This document shows, piece after piece, positions 1-6,365 of a DNA stretch of 8,213 nucleotides. The notes under the pieces are model-generated. The model saw only the letters and a program-made list of their open reading frames with translations. It ran no database searches and was not told the DNA's origin. Made by a program: the position numbers and the translations under genes. Within the stretch, counting starts at the first letter, position 1. Each line of letters begins with the position of its first letter. Location: NCBI GenBank assembly GCA_005881235.1, contig VBEQ01000129.1, forward strand, positions 1 through 8,213, in the 5' to 3' direction. This stretch comes from Chloroflexota bacterium (GTDB taxonomy: Bacteria; Chloroflexota; Dormibacteria; CF-121).

Positions 1-368
1 GGTACGCCTAGAACGGACAACCAGCGGTGTAACGACGATTGGACCCCGCGTGCGAATCGCTATTGGATGTCCGTGAAGAAGCAAACAAGAACGACGCGCG
101 AAGGGCCCAGCGCTCTTGGGTGGTTTTCCGGATGCCGAGCGCTACGCGGCCTGCTGCTTGACGGCGGCCTGACGGGCTCTGGCGCGTTGGATTCGCTTCT
201 CTTTGGCGGCACGACCGCGCCGGACGTGGGGCTTCATCGCCGGTACAACCGGAGTGGAGGCCGTCACTTGCAGGTGCCGTGGCTCCGGGATCAATTCAAG
301 GCCCGATTGCTCTCGCGATCTCATTGCGGTCCAATTGCATTAGCCATTGTTAAGATGGGGTGGCGCAC
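1..368. other. 5' intergenic stretch without a convincing gene
   Basis: About 370 bases precede the first clear gene. A + strand reading frame at 67-372 runs into the start of murI, resembles no family I know and is probably spurious. A small - strand frame at 142-324 is listed separately. Two inverted repeats are visible: ACGGACA at 13-19 with TGTCCGT at 68-74, and CCGGT at 240-244 with ACCGG at 248-252. Neither belongs to an RNA class I recognise, and the first does not fold into a tRNA. A weak hairpin at 106-120 followed by TTTT at 124-127 could be the terminator of a gene upstream of the window, but the stem is poor. The last 30 bases are relatively AT-rich (TTGTTAAGAT at 347-356) and probably hold the murI promoter, although no good -35 box is seen. 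Confidence 0.6.
142..324 (-). CDS. Possible small basic hypothetical protein (doubtful)
   Basis: A 60-codon frame runs from ATG (322-324) to TAG (142-144). I do not recognise the protein. Its C-terminal half is rich in Arg, Lys, Ala and Gln (for example KEKRIQRARARQ) and could form a basic helix. An internal ATG at 235-237 would give a 31-residue protein, and from there about three quarters of the codons end in G or C, which resembles coding sequence here more than the first 29 codons do. No Shine-Dalgarno sequence precedes either start. The frame is divergent from murI. It may be a real short nucleic-acid-binding peptide gene or a chance frame; I lean slightly to chance. Confidence 0.25.
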   Translation of the reverse strand: MRSREQSGLELIPEPRHLQVTASTPVVPAMKPHVRRGRAAKEKRIQRARARQAAVKQQAA

Positions 369-1208
369 ATGAGTGACCCGCGGCCCATCGGCGTCTTCGA
401 CTCAGGCGTCGGCGGCCTCACCGTCCTGCGCGAGTTGCAGCGACAGCTTCCCAACGAATCCACGATTTATTTCGCGGATCTCGGCCATTTTCCCTACGGG
501 CCCCGCTACCAGGCGCAGGTACGGACGTTTGCCCTGAACATCATTCGGTTTCTCGAGAAGCTCGACGTCAAGCTGGTCGTCATCGCCTGTAACACGGCAA
601 CCGCCGCGGCGCTCAACATCGCGCGCGAGGTCTTCGACATCCCGATCATCGGCGTGATCACGCCGGGTGCGGAGGCCGCCGTCGCCGCCACGAAGAACAA
701 GCGCGTGGGCGTGATCTCGACGGAGGGCACCATGCAGAGCCAGGAGTACCTGCATGCGATCCGCGAGGCGAATCCGACCATCGGCGTGCTGCCGAAAGCC
801 GCCCCGAAACTCGTCGAGCTCGTCGAAGCGGGCAAGGCCGAGGCACCCGAGACGGAGACCGCGCTCCGTGAGGCGCTGAGCGACATCATCGAATACCGGG
901 CCGACACGCTGATCCTCGGTTGCACGCACTATCCAATGCTCAAGCCCTTGATCAAAAAGATCACTGGCGAGAACATGATCGTCGTCGATTCGGCGGAGAC
1001 GACCGCGGCCCGCGTCAAGCGGGTGCTGGCCAAGAACGGACTGGAGTCGGCTGAGGGGGAGACCGCCCGACACCAGATCTACGTCACGGGTTCACCAGAA
1101 CGATTCACCGAGGTCGCGCGCTTTCTTTTCGGTCAGGATCTGCCGGAGATCACGACCGTCCGACTGGAGCTCGTCGAAGCCATCAGCGGCCGGGAGGGGG
1201 CCGCGTGA
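369..1208 (+). CDS. murI: Glutamate racemase
   Basis: MurI interconverts L- and D-glutamate without a cofactor in the cytoplasm and supplies D-Glu for the peptidoglycan stem peptide. From the ATG at 369 the protein is 279 aa, a normal family length. The N-terminal GVFDSGVGGLTVL (8-20) is the family signature with the active-site Asp11. The two catalytic cysteines are seen as ACNTATA (Cys74) and LGCTHYP (Cys185, followed by His187), and the conserved Glu region is LVELVEAG (148-155). The substrate-loop segment reads FADLGHFPYG (35-44) rather than the more common GDTARxPYG form; PYG is kept. A GTG at 360 in the same frame would add three residues, but GGGGTGG at 357-363 sits 5 nt before the ATG, so I prefer 369. 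The stop overlaps the next gene's GTG start by 4 nt, so the two are probably co-translated. Confidence 0.95.
   Translation: MSDPRPIGVFDSGVGGLTVLRELQRQLPNESTIYFADLGHFPYGPRYQAQVRTFALNIIRFLEKLDVKLVVIACNTATAAALNIAREVFDIPIIGVITPGAEAAVAATKNKRVGVISTEGTMQSQEYLHAIREANPTIGVLPKAAPKLVELVEAGKAEAPETETALREALSDIIEYRADTLILGCTHYPMLKPLIKKITGENMIVVDSAETTAARVKRVLAKNGLESAEGETARHQIYVTGSPERFTEVARFLFGQDLPEITTVRLELVEAISGREGAA
1192..1200 (+). promoter_or_regulatory. Strong ribosome binding site deciding the GTG start of the polyprenyl synthase
   Basis: The purine run GGGAGGGGG contains the GGAGG core (1193-1197), 7 nt from the GTG at 1205. The alternative ATG at 1217 would be 19 nt from that core, too far, so GTG is favoured. 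The site lies inside the last codons of murI. Confidence 0.7.
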
Positions 1209-2188
1209 GCGCGACAATGACCGGGATCGATTTCATCGCCCCCATCCGAACCGAGCTGGAGGACTTCGAGCAGCGGCTGCATGCGACCGTGCGCGCCGAT
1301 CTCGGCCCGGTTGCGGAGGCGATGGAGCAGATCCTCGAGGCCGGTGGCAAGCGGCTCCGTCCGGCGCTGGTCTTCCTGGCCGCTCGTCTCGGCCGGCCCA
1401 AGGGTCTGGACGACGTCGTTCGGGCGGCGATGGCGATCGAGTTCATTCACAACGCCACCTTGATCCACGACGACCTGATCGACGGCGCACCCACCCGCCG
1501 CGGCCTGCGCACGATCCACGAAACGCTCGGCCCCAACCCGGCGATCATCATCGGTGACTACTACTTCGCCAAAGGCGCGAACCTGATGTCGCAGATCGGC
1601 AATCCCAGCATCGACGCGCTGCTCTCGCAGACCGTGATGACGATCTGCTTCGGCGAGATGCTGCAGCTGACCAGTCAACGCCGCTACGACCAGTCGCTGG
1701 ACGAGTATTACGCCAAGATCGAGCGGAAGACCGCGGTGCTGCTCGCCGCCTCGACCTACTGCGGCGCTGTTCTTGGTGGCCTCGACGAGGCTCAGGTCGA
1801 GGCGATGCGGCGCTTTGGCCGCTTATTGGGCATGTCGTTCCAGATCGCCGACGACGTGCTGGATTATCTGGCAACCGAAGAAGAAGTCGGCAAGCCGGTC
1901 GGCAACGACCTGAAGCAGGGCACCGTGACGTTACCGTTGATGCTCGCCCGCCATGATCCCGGCGTCGACGGCCGGCTCGAGGCTATCCTGGAAAAGGCGA
2001 CGCTGCAGGATGCCGACTATGCCGAGGTCGTTCGCATCGTGCGGGATTCCCGCGGCATCGACGAGTCGTATGGCTACGCCAAGACCTTCGGGGACAAGGC
2101 CCGTGCCGAGTTGCAAGCCTTTCCGCCCTCGCCGTTTCGCGACGCCTTCGAAGCGCTCACGTACTACGTCGTGGGACGCCGCAACTAA
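1205..2188 (+). CDS. Long-chain trans-polyprenyl diphosphate synthase
   Basis: This is a class I (E)-prenyltransferase of the IspB/HepT/SdsA family (327 aa, typical length). It condenses isopentenyl diphosphate units onto an allylic primer, most probably for the side chain of a respiratory quinone. Visible motifs are GGKRLRP (47-53, substrate binding), the first Asp-rich motif DDLID (89-93) followed by Arg98-Arg99, KT (175-176), the second Asp-rich motif DDVLD (216-220), and GNDLKQGT (233-240). The fifth residue before the first Asp motif is Ala (NATLIHDD). In this family a small residue there leaves the product cavity open, while an aromatic one limits products to short chains, so a long chain is predicted, exact length unknown. 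Translation starts at GTG within the murI stop (GTGA). The TAA stop overlaps the TAG of the opposite-strand methyltransferase by 3 bases. Confidence 0.93.
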   Translation: MSATMTGIDFIAPIRTELEDFEQRLHATVRADLGPVAEAMEQILEAGGKRLRPALVFLAARLGRPKGLDDVVRAAMAIEFIHNATLIHDDLIDGAPTRRGLRTIHETLGPNPAIIIGDYYFAKGANLMSQIGNPSIDALLSQTVMTICFGEMLQLTSQRRYDQSLDEYYAKIERKTAVLLAASTYCGAVLGGLDEAQVEAMRRFGRLLGMSFQIADDVLDYLATEEEVGKPVGNDLKQGTVTLPLMLARHDPGVDGRLEAILEKATLQDADYAEVVRIVRDSRGIDESYGYAKTFGDKARAELQAFPPSPFRDAFEALTYYVVGRRN

Positions 2189-2925
2189 CGCTTCACGGCT
2201 CGGAGCTGCAAGAACAGCGGCAGTCGCTGCCATCGGCGATACCCTGGCTGCTTGTCAACCGCGTCATCGCTCGCGGCGGGTTCGCGAACGCGCTCGACCA
2301 AAAAACCGGCTGACTCGAGCGCGCGGCAGTAGTCCTCCAGCGCATACATCCATCCGCGGAAGGTCATCTCGAGCCCATCGCGCTCGTAGTGGCCTTCGAA
2401 CGGACGGCGGCCGAAGTACGAGCCGCGAATGATGAAGGCTGCGTCCGGCTCGGCGGACTCGAATAGCCCGGCATCGTTCAGCGGATGGGTCACGCTGATG
2501 CAGAAGCGTCCGGCCGGCTCCAGCACGCGGGCGGCCTCGCGAACCGCCCCCGGCATGTCGGTGATGTCCATCAGCGAGTTGTAGGCAATCACGAGATCGA
2601 AGCTGGCGTCGGCAAACGGCAGGCTCGCGGCGTCGGCCAGCTCGTAGCGGCCGCTTGGATCGGCCTCCCGTGCGTATCGGATGAGCGTGGGCGAACTGTC
2701 GATCCCGATCACGCGGTGCTTGCGGGCGACCAGGTCTCGAGCCACGCGGCCTTCGCCGCAACCCATCTCCAGCGTTTGGCGTCCCGGAGGCGGGACGATC
2801 TCGTCAAAGAATGCGTCTCGAAAATACCAGTAGGAATCGTGGCCAGGTCGGCGTACCCAACGCACCCAGTTCTCCGCCTCGCGTTCCCAGCTCGAGTCGA
2901 CCGTCGTTTCGTCCACGGAACGCAA
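2185..2925 (-). CDS. Class I SAM-dependent methyltransferase
   Basis: This is a 246-aa Rossmann-fold methyltransferase of the Methyltransf_11 type. Motif I is LEMGCGEGR (52-60), binding the SAM methionine part; the acidic residue at the end of strand 2 is Asp76 in GIDSS; Asp98 in LADAASLPF contacts the adenine; FDLVIAYNSL (109-118) is the motif IV region; and ARVLEPAGRF (132-141) is the usual post-helix segment. The N-terminal part is rich in Trp and Tyr (WVRWVRRPGHDSYWYF, 20-35) and probably forms a substrate lid. The substrate cannot be told from sequence. The longest frame starts at TTG (2923-2925). A GTG three codons later (2914-2916) is a good alternative, because TAGGCT at 2930-2925 on this strand would place a transcription start almost on it. 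The gene is alone on its strand, divergent from hemCD and tail-to-tail with the polyprenyl synthase. Confidence 0.88.
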   Translation of the reverse strand: MRSVDETTVDSSWEREAENWVRWVRRPGHDSYWYFRDAFFDEIVPPPGRQTLEMGCGEGRVARDLVARKHRVIGIDSSPTLIRYAREADPSGRYELADAASLPFADASFDLVIAYNSLMDITDMPGAVREAARVLEPAGRFCISVTHPLNDAGLFESAEPDAAFIIRGSYFGRRPFEGHYERDGLEMTFRGWMYALEDYCRALESAGFLVERVREPAASDDAVDKQPGYRRWQRLPLFLQLRAVKR

Positions 2926-2930
2926 GCCTA
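2925..2930 (-). promoter_or_regulatory. Possible -10 box of the methyltransferase gene
   Basis: On the - strand the hexamer TAGGCT fits the TAnnnT pattern of -10 elements and ends 8 nt before the GTG at 2916, a spacing that would give a leaderless mRNA. No recognisable -35 box lies 16-18 nt upstream, and no Shine-Dalgarno sequence is well placed for TTG 2925. This is inference from pattern and spacing only. Confidence 0.25.
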
Positions 2931-2954
2931 AAGCTTGGATTTGCGGTCGTGTGC

Positions 2955-2960
2955 TAGCTT
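2955..2960 (+). promoter_or_regulatory. Possible -10 box of the hemCD-hemB-cyclophilin operon
   Basis: TAGCTT fits TAnnnT and ends 8 nt before the GTG at 2969, the start codon preferred from the HemC alignment. The candidate -35 sequences (TTGGAT at 2935, TTGCGG at 2941) are at poor spacing. There is no Shine-Dalgarno sequence before GTG 2969, which is compatible with a leaderless transcript. It mirrors the arrangement on the opposite strand. Confidence 0.3.
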
Positions 2961-2968
2961 GGCCCTCG

Positions 2969-4621
2969 GTGAGGTTTCGGCTGGCGACGAGAGGCAGCAG
3001 GCTGGCGATGATCCAGGCGCAGCTCGCCGCGGATGCCCTGGCTCGCGTCTACCCCGAGCACGAGTTCGTGCTGGCGCCGCTGACGACGCACGGCGATCGG
3101 CACCCATCGATGCGGCTCAGCGATTCGCCCCGCGAGGGCGTCTTCGTGAAGGAGCTCGAACAGGCGCTGCTCGACGGCCGGGCCGAGCTCGCGGTCCACT
3201 CGGCGAAGGACCTTCCGACCCTTGCGACGCCCGGGCTGGGGCTCGCCGCGTTTCTCCCGCGCGGGGACGCACGCGATGCGCTGATTGCCCGCCACGGCGG
3301 GACCCTCTCGGAGCTCCCGCCGGGGTCCCGCATCGGCACCGGCAGCCCTCGTCGAGCCGCGCAGATCGCCGCCGTCCGGCCGGATCTGCGAATCGTCGAG
3401 ATTCGCGGCAACGTCGACACCAGGCTGCGCCGCCTCGCCGAGGGCATGGTCGACGGGCTCATCCTCGCGGTCGCAGGTCTGGAACGCCTCGACCGCCTTG
3501 GCGAAGCGCACGAGCTGCTGCCGTTCGACGTCATGCTGCCCGCCCCCGGCCAGGGGGCGTTGGTGTTGCAGACCCTGGATGGCGGCGAGGCCGGCCGGCT
3601 GGCGGCGGCCGTCGACGATGGGCCGACCCGACGGGCCGTCGAGGCCGAGCGGGCGCTGCTGCGGCGACTCGGCGGTGGGTGCCTCTCGGCGCTGGGTGCC
3701 TACGCGCTCGCCGACGGCGACGACCTGACGCTGCAGGCCGTCGTGCTCGATGCGAGCGGCCGTACCGCGGTCCGGGCCGGTGCTCGTGGACGGGATGACG
3801 CGGGCGTCGTCAATGACGTGGTAACGCGACTCGAGGCGCAGGGGGCGGCGCATCTCCTCGAGCGGCCGGGCGAGGCGCTGGCGGGATTGCGCATCATGGT
3901 CACGCGCGCCGATCACCAGGCTACGGGGCTGGCAAACGCCCTGAGGGCGCTTGGCGCCGACGCCATCGTGTGTCCGGTGATCGCGATCGAACCGATCGCG
4001 GTCGACCCGGCGCTCGTCCATGATCTCGGCCGCTACGACTGGCTGGTGCTGACCAGCGCCAACGGCGTCGACCGGCTGGGGGAGATCTTGCGTGAGGCGA
4101 ATCGCGATTTTCCCGCACACATAAAGGTCGCGGCCATCGGCCCTGAAACCGCCGCGCGCGCCGAGGAGGCCGGCATGACCCCGGCGCTGGTCCCGTCGCG
4201 GTTCATCGCGGAGGAGCTGGCGCAAGCTCTGGCGGCCGCCATGACACCCGGGGCGCGCATCCTGCTGGCGCGGGCGGCCGGCAGCCGCGACGTCCTGCCC
4301 GACCAGCTTCGCGCCCGCGGCGCGCGGGTCGACGTCGTCGAGACCTACCGCGCGGTCCCGCCGGCCGACCTGCGACCGCGGCTGGCCGCCTGCCTGATCG
4401 GCGTCGACGTGATCACGTTTACGAGCTCGTCGACGGTACGCCACTTCGTCGGTGCCATGCCGGAGCCGCCGTCCGACCGGGTCAAGATCGCCTGCATCGG
4501 GCCGATCGCGGCGCAGACCGCGCGCGATCTCGGGCTGCGGGTTGATATCATCGCGCAGGAGTACACGACGCGCGGACTGGTCGATGCCATCGTGCGCAGC
4601 CGGACTCCAATTCCAGCATGA
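2969..4621 (+). CDS. hemCD: HemC-HemD fusion: porphobilinogen deaminase plus uroporphyrinogen-III synthase
   Basis: This 550-aa protein joins two consecutive cytoplasmic steps of tetrapyrrole synthesis. Residues 1 to about 300 are HemC: the N-terminus RLATRGSRLA, HSAKDLPT (77-84, catalytic Asp81), GTGSPRRAAQ (123-132) and IRGNVDTRL (145-153) with the Arg residues that hold the growing pyrrole chain, PAPGQGAL (192-199), and GGGCLSALGAY (235-245) with Cys238, which anchors the dipyrromethane cofactor. Residues from about 307 to 550 are HemD: LRIMVTRA at its start, VLTSANGV (360-367), TYRAVP (459-464) and ITFTSSSTVRHF (482-493). One reading frame spans both with no stop. The frame is open from GTG 2951, but GTG 2969 puts the first strand (RFRLATRGSRLA) at the usual distance from the N-terminus. 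The ATGA at its end overlaps hemB. Confidence 0.93.
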   Translation: MRFRLATRGSRLAMIQAQLAADALARVYPEHEFVLAPLTTHGDRHPSMRLSDSPREGVFVKELEQALLDGRAELAVHSAKDLPTLATPGLGLAAFLPRGDARDALIARHGGTLSELPPGSRIGTGSPRRAAQIAAVRPDLRIVEIRGNVDTRLRRLAEGMVDGLILAVAGLERLDRLGEAHELLPFDVMLPAPGQGALVLQTLDGGEAGRLAAAVDDGPTRRAVEAERALLRRLGGGCLSALGAYALADGDDLTLQAVVLDASGRTAVRAGARGRDDAGVVNDVVTRLEAQGAAHLLERPGEALAGLRIMVTRADHQATGLANALRALGADAIVCPVIAIEPIAVDPALVHDLGRYDWLVLTSANGVDRLGEILREANRDFPAHIKVAAIGPETAARAEEAGMTPALVPSRFIAEELAQALAAAMTPGARILLARAAGSRDVLPDQLRARGARVDVVETYRAVPPADLRPRLAACLIGVDVITFTSSSTVRHFVGAMPEPPSDRVKIACIGPIAAQTARDLGLRVDIIAQEYTTRGLVDAIVRSRTPIPA

Positions 4622-5610
4622 CCTTTCCTACGCAACGCCCCCGCCGGTTGCGCTCGAGGCCGGCGCTTCGCCGGCTCGTCCGAGAGACCTCGCTCGCGCC
4701 CGAGGATCTGATCTATCCGTTGTTCGTGCGCGACGCCATCGACGAACCGCGCCCGATCGAGGCGATGCCCGGGCAGCAACAGCACACCATCGAGTCGCTG
4801 ACGCGCGAGGCCGAGGCCGCGCTGAAAGTCGGCGTGCGGAGCTTCGTGCTGTTCGGCATCCCCGCGCAGAAGGATGCGCAGGGCTCGGAGGCGTGGGCGG
4901 AGAACGGTATCGTCCAGCGTGCCCTGGGCCACCTCCGAGAAGCATTCGGCGCCGACGCCCTGCTGATCGCGGACCTCTGTCTGTGCGAGTACACCGACCA
5001 CGGCCATTGCGGCGTGCTCGCGGGGGAGACCGTCGCCAATGACCCAACGCTGGAGCTCTACCAGCGAATCGCCGTCGCGCAGGCCGCCGCCGGCGCCGAC
5101 GTGATCGCCCCGTCCGGCATGATGGACGGCCAGGTCGGCGCCATCCGTTCCGCCCTCGACCGGCACGGCTATGGCGACCGCGCGATCCTCGCCTACGCCG
5201 CCAAGTACGCCTCGGCGTTCTACGGGCCGTTCCGTGAAGCGGCAGGATCGGCGCCCCGCGTAGGTGACCGCCGTGGCTACCAGATGGACCCCGCCAACGC
5301 GCGGGAAGCCGTCCGGGAGGCGCACCTGGATATCGAGGAAGGCGCCGACATCGTCATGGTCAAGCCGGCGCTCGCGTACCTCGATGTCATTCGCGCGGTC
5401 GCGGACGCGACCGACGTCCCCGTCGCGGCCTACAACGTCAGCGGCGAGTACAGCATGGTCAAGGCGGCTGCCTTACGCGGCTGGATCGATGAGCGCCGGG
5501 TGCTGCGCGAGATCCTGCTGGGGATCCGCCGCGCCGGCGCGCAGATGATCCTCACCTACCACGCCAGGCAGGTCGCCGCCGATATTCCCTGCTGGGACGA
5601 GTTGGGATGA
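4618..5610 (+). CDS. hemB: Delta-aminolevulinic acid dehydratase (porphobilinogen synthase)
   Basis: HemB condenses two 5-aminolevulinate molecules to porphobilinogen, the substrate of HemC encoded just upstream. The 330-aa length is normal. The Schiff-base lysines are Lys196 (AAKYAS) and Lys249 (MVKPA). The segment ADLCLCEYTDHGHCG (118-132) carries Cys121, Cys123 and Cys131, the three-cysteine ligand set of the zinc-dependent class, rather than the Asp-rich version of magnesium-type enzymes. The APSGMMDGQVGAIR (164-177) and YNVSGEYSM (272-280) motifs are intact. The start ATG lies in ATGA overlapping the hemCD stop; no good ribosome binding site is seen, so translational coupling is likely. 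A strong 7-bp hairpin (4659-4675) falls within codons 14-20. The stop overlaps the next gene in the same way. Confidence 0.96.
   Translation: MTFPTQRPRRLRSRPALRRLVRETSLAPEDLIYPLFVRDAIDEPRPIEAMPGQQQHTIESLTREAEAALKVGVRSFVLFGIPAQKDAQGSEAWAENGIVQRALGHLREAFGADALLIADLCLCEYTDHGHCGVLAGETVANDPTLELYQRIAVAQAAAGADVIAPSGMMDGQVGAIRSALDRHGYGDRAILAYAAKYASAFYGPFREAAGSAPRVGDRRGYQMDPANAREAVREAHLDIEEGADIVMVKPALAYLDVIRAVADATDVPVAAYNVSGEYSMVKAAALRGWIDERRVLREILLGIRRAGAQMILTYHARQVAADIPCWDELG
4659..4675 (+). repeat. Strong GC hairpin within the 5' end of hemB
   Basis: GCCGGCG (4659-4665), loop CTT, then CGCCGGC (4669-4675) form a perfect 7-bp inverted repeat, extendable by one G-T pair. It lies about 40 nt after the hemB start codon. 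It might slow the ribosome or shield the mRNA, but GC-rich Arg/Ala/Pro codons make such repeats likely by chance. Confidence 0.35.
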
Positions 5611-6299
5611 GCCAGGTCCCCCGCCGGGTTCCGCAGCTGCTGGCGACGCTCGCCATCCTGGCGGCCGTTATGATTGCGTTCTCTGTCTATGTGGGACGTA
5701 ATGCCGGCGGCAGCCCTGGGGTCGCCCCGACTCCAACGCCGAGTCCGATCGTGAGCGCCGCCTGTGGTTCGCTGAACTTCGGGACGGCGCTGACGCCCAC
5801 CGCCGGCAACGCCGGCAAGCACGCGTATAGCGCCGCGCCGGCCATGGCGATCAACACCGCGCACCACTACCTCGTCACGATGAATACCAACAAGGGGACG
5901 ATCACCCTCTGCCTCGACCCCAAGCTGGCCCCGAACACGGTCAACAACTTCGTGTTCCTGACCCGCAACCAGTATTACAACGGCCTGAAGTTCCACCGCG
6001 TCGTCGCGGACTTCGTCATCCAGGGCGGCGACCCGCTGGGCACCGGTTCGGGCGGCCCCGGCTACCAGTTCAACGATGAGCCGGTGCTCGGCGAGTACAC
6101 CCCCGGCGCGGTGGCGATGGCGAACTCCGGCGCGAACACCAATGGCAGCCAGTTCTTCATTTGCACCGTCGACGACAGCAAGAAGCTCGCCAAGAGTTAC
6201 AACCTCTTCGGCTACGTCCAGACCGGGATGGACGTGGTTCTCAAGATCGCGCAGGGTGACACCATGACCACGGTGACGGTCCAGGAAGAGAGCGGCTAG
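5607..6299 (+). CDS. Membrane-anchored or secreted cyclophilin-type peptidyl-prolyl cis-trans isomerase
   Basis: The 230-aa protein has a short basic N-terminus (Arg6, Arg7), one hydrophobic segment at about 10-29 (LLATLAILAAVMIAFSVYV) and a Pro/Thr-rich linker (about 40-48), then a cyclophilin domain at about 85-228. No canonical signal-peptidase or lipobox site is evident, so an N-terminal anchor with the isomerase outside the membrane is most likely. The active-site blocks are FHRVVADFVIQGGD (129-142, with the catalytic Arg131) and AMANSGANTNGSQFFI (170-185). The position of human CypA His126 is Tyr199 in SYNLFGYV, a common change in bacterial cyclophilins, and the drug-contact Trp is absent. 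Three cysteines (53, 102, 186) might allow a disulphide. It catalyses prolyl isomerisation in exported proteins. It overlaps hemB by ATGA, so it belongs to the heme operon, and lies just before the Tat genes. Confidence 0.92.
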   Translation: MSQVPRRVPQLLATLAILAAVMIAFSVYVGRNAGGSPGVAPTPTPSPIVSAACGSLNFGTALTPTAGNAGKHAYSAAPAMAINTAHHYLVTMNTNKGTITLCLDPKLAPNTVNNFVFLTRNQYYNGLKFHRVVADFVIQGGDPLGTGSGGPGYQFNDEPVLGEYTPGAVAMANSGANTNGSQFFICTVDDSKKLAKSYNLFGYVQTGMDVVLKIAQGDTMTTVTVQEESG

Positions 6300-6338
6300 G
6301 CCTCATCGGCCTCTCAGGAGACCGTTACGAAGCGGGCG

Positions 6339-6344
6339 TATAAT
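6339..6344 (+). promoter_or_regulatory. Consensus -10 box upstream of tatA
   Basis: A perfect TATAAT occurs in otherwise GC-rich DNA in the 66-nt gap between the cyclophilin stop and tatA. Transcription would start near 6351, leaving a leader of about 15 nt with a weak GAGAAG (6353-6358) before the ATG at 6366. No good -35 hexamer is present: the 17-nt spacing gives AGGAGA (6316-6321), matching three of six bases. It suggests that the tat-rph-rdgB block can be transcribed separately from the heme block. Confidence 0.5.
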
Positions 6345-6365
6345 GGGCCGCGAGAAGCAATCTGA

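Noticed and set aside
13..74. ACGGACA/TGTCCGT 7-bp inverted repeat enclosing 48 bases with a GCGAATC-like stretch, recalling a tRNA acceptor stem and T-loop
   Set aside because: The span is only 62 nt, the putative T-stem pairs at three of five positions, and no D-arm or anticodon arm fits on either strand.
106..127. Hairpin CCCAG-CGCTC-TTGGG followed by TTTT, possible terminator of an upstream gene
   Set aside because: The stem is short and includes a G-T pair, and the T run is only four bases and separated from the stem by TGG; no upstream gene is visible to support it.
67..372. 101-codon + strand ORF starting at 67
   Set aside because: It overlaps the murI ribosome binding site and start, has no recognisable domain, and its composition changes along its length as expected for a chance open frame in GC-rich DNA.
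2219..2231. GGCAG-TCG-CTGCC hairpin near the convergent gene ends, possible bidirectional terminator
   Set aside because: It lies inside the methyltransferase coding region, the stem is short, and there is no T tract on either strand.
2954..4444. 496-codon - strand ORF opposite hemCD, and other long antisense ORFs (for example 4345-5325 and 7087-7917)
   Set aside because: They are mirror frames of well-conserved genes in GC-rich DNA; their translations are rich in Arg, Asp, Gly and Gln without family motifs.
6298..6312. AGGCC-TCATC-GGCCT hairpin after the cyclophilin stop, possible terminator of the heme operon
   Set aside because: It has a five-base-pair stem without a following T run. It might contribute to termination but cannot be called an intrinsic terminator.
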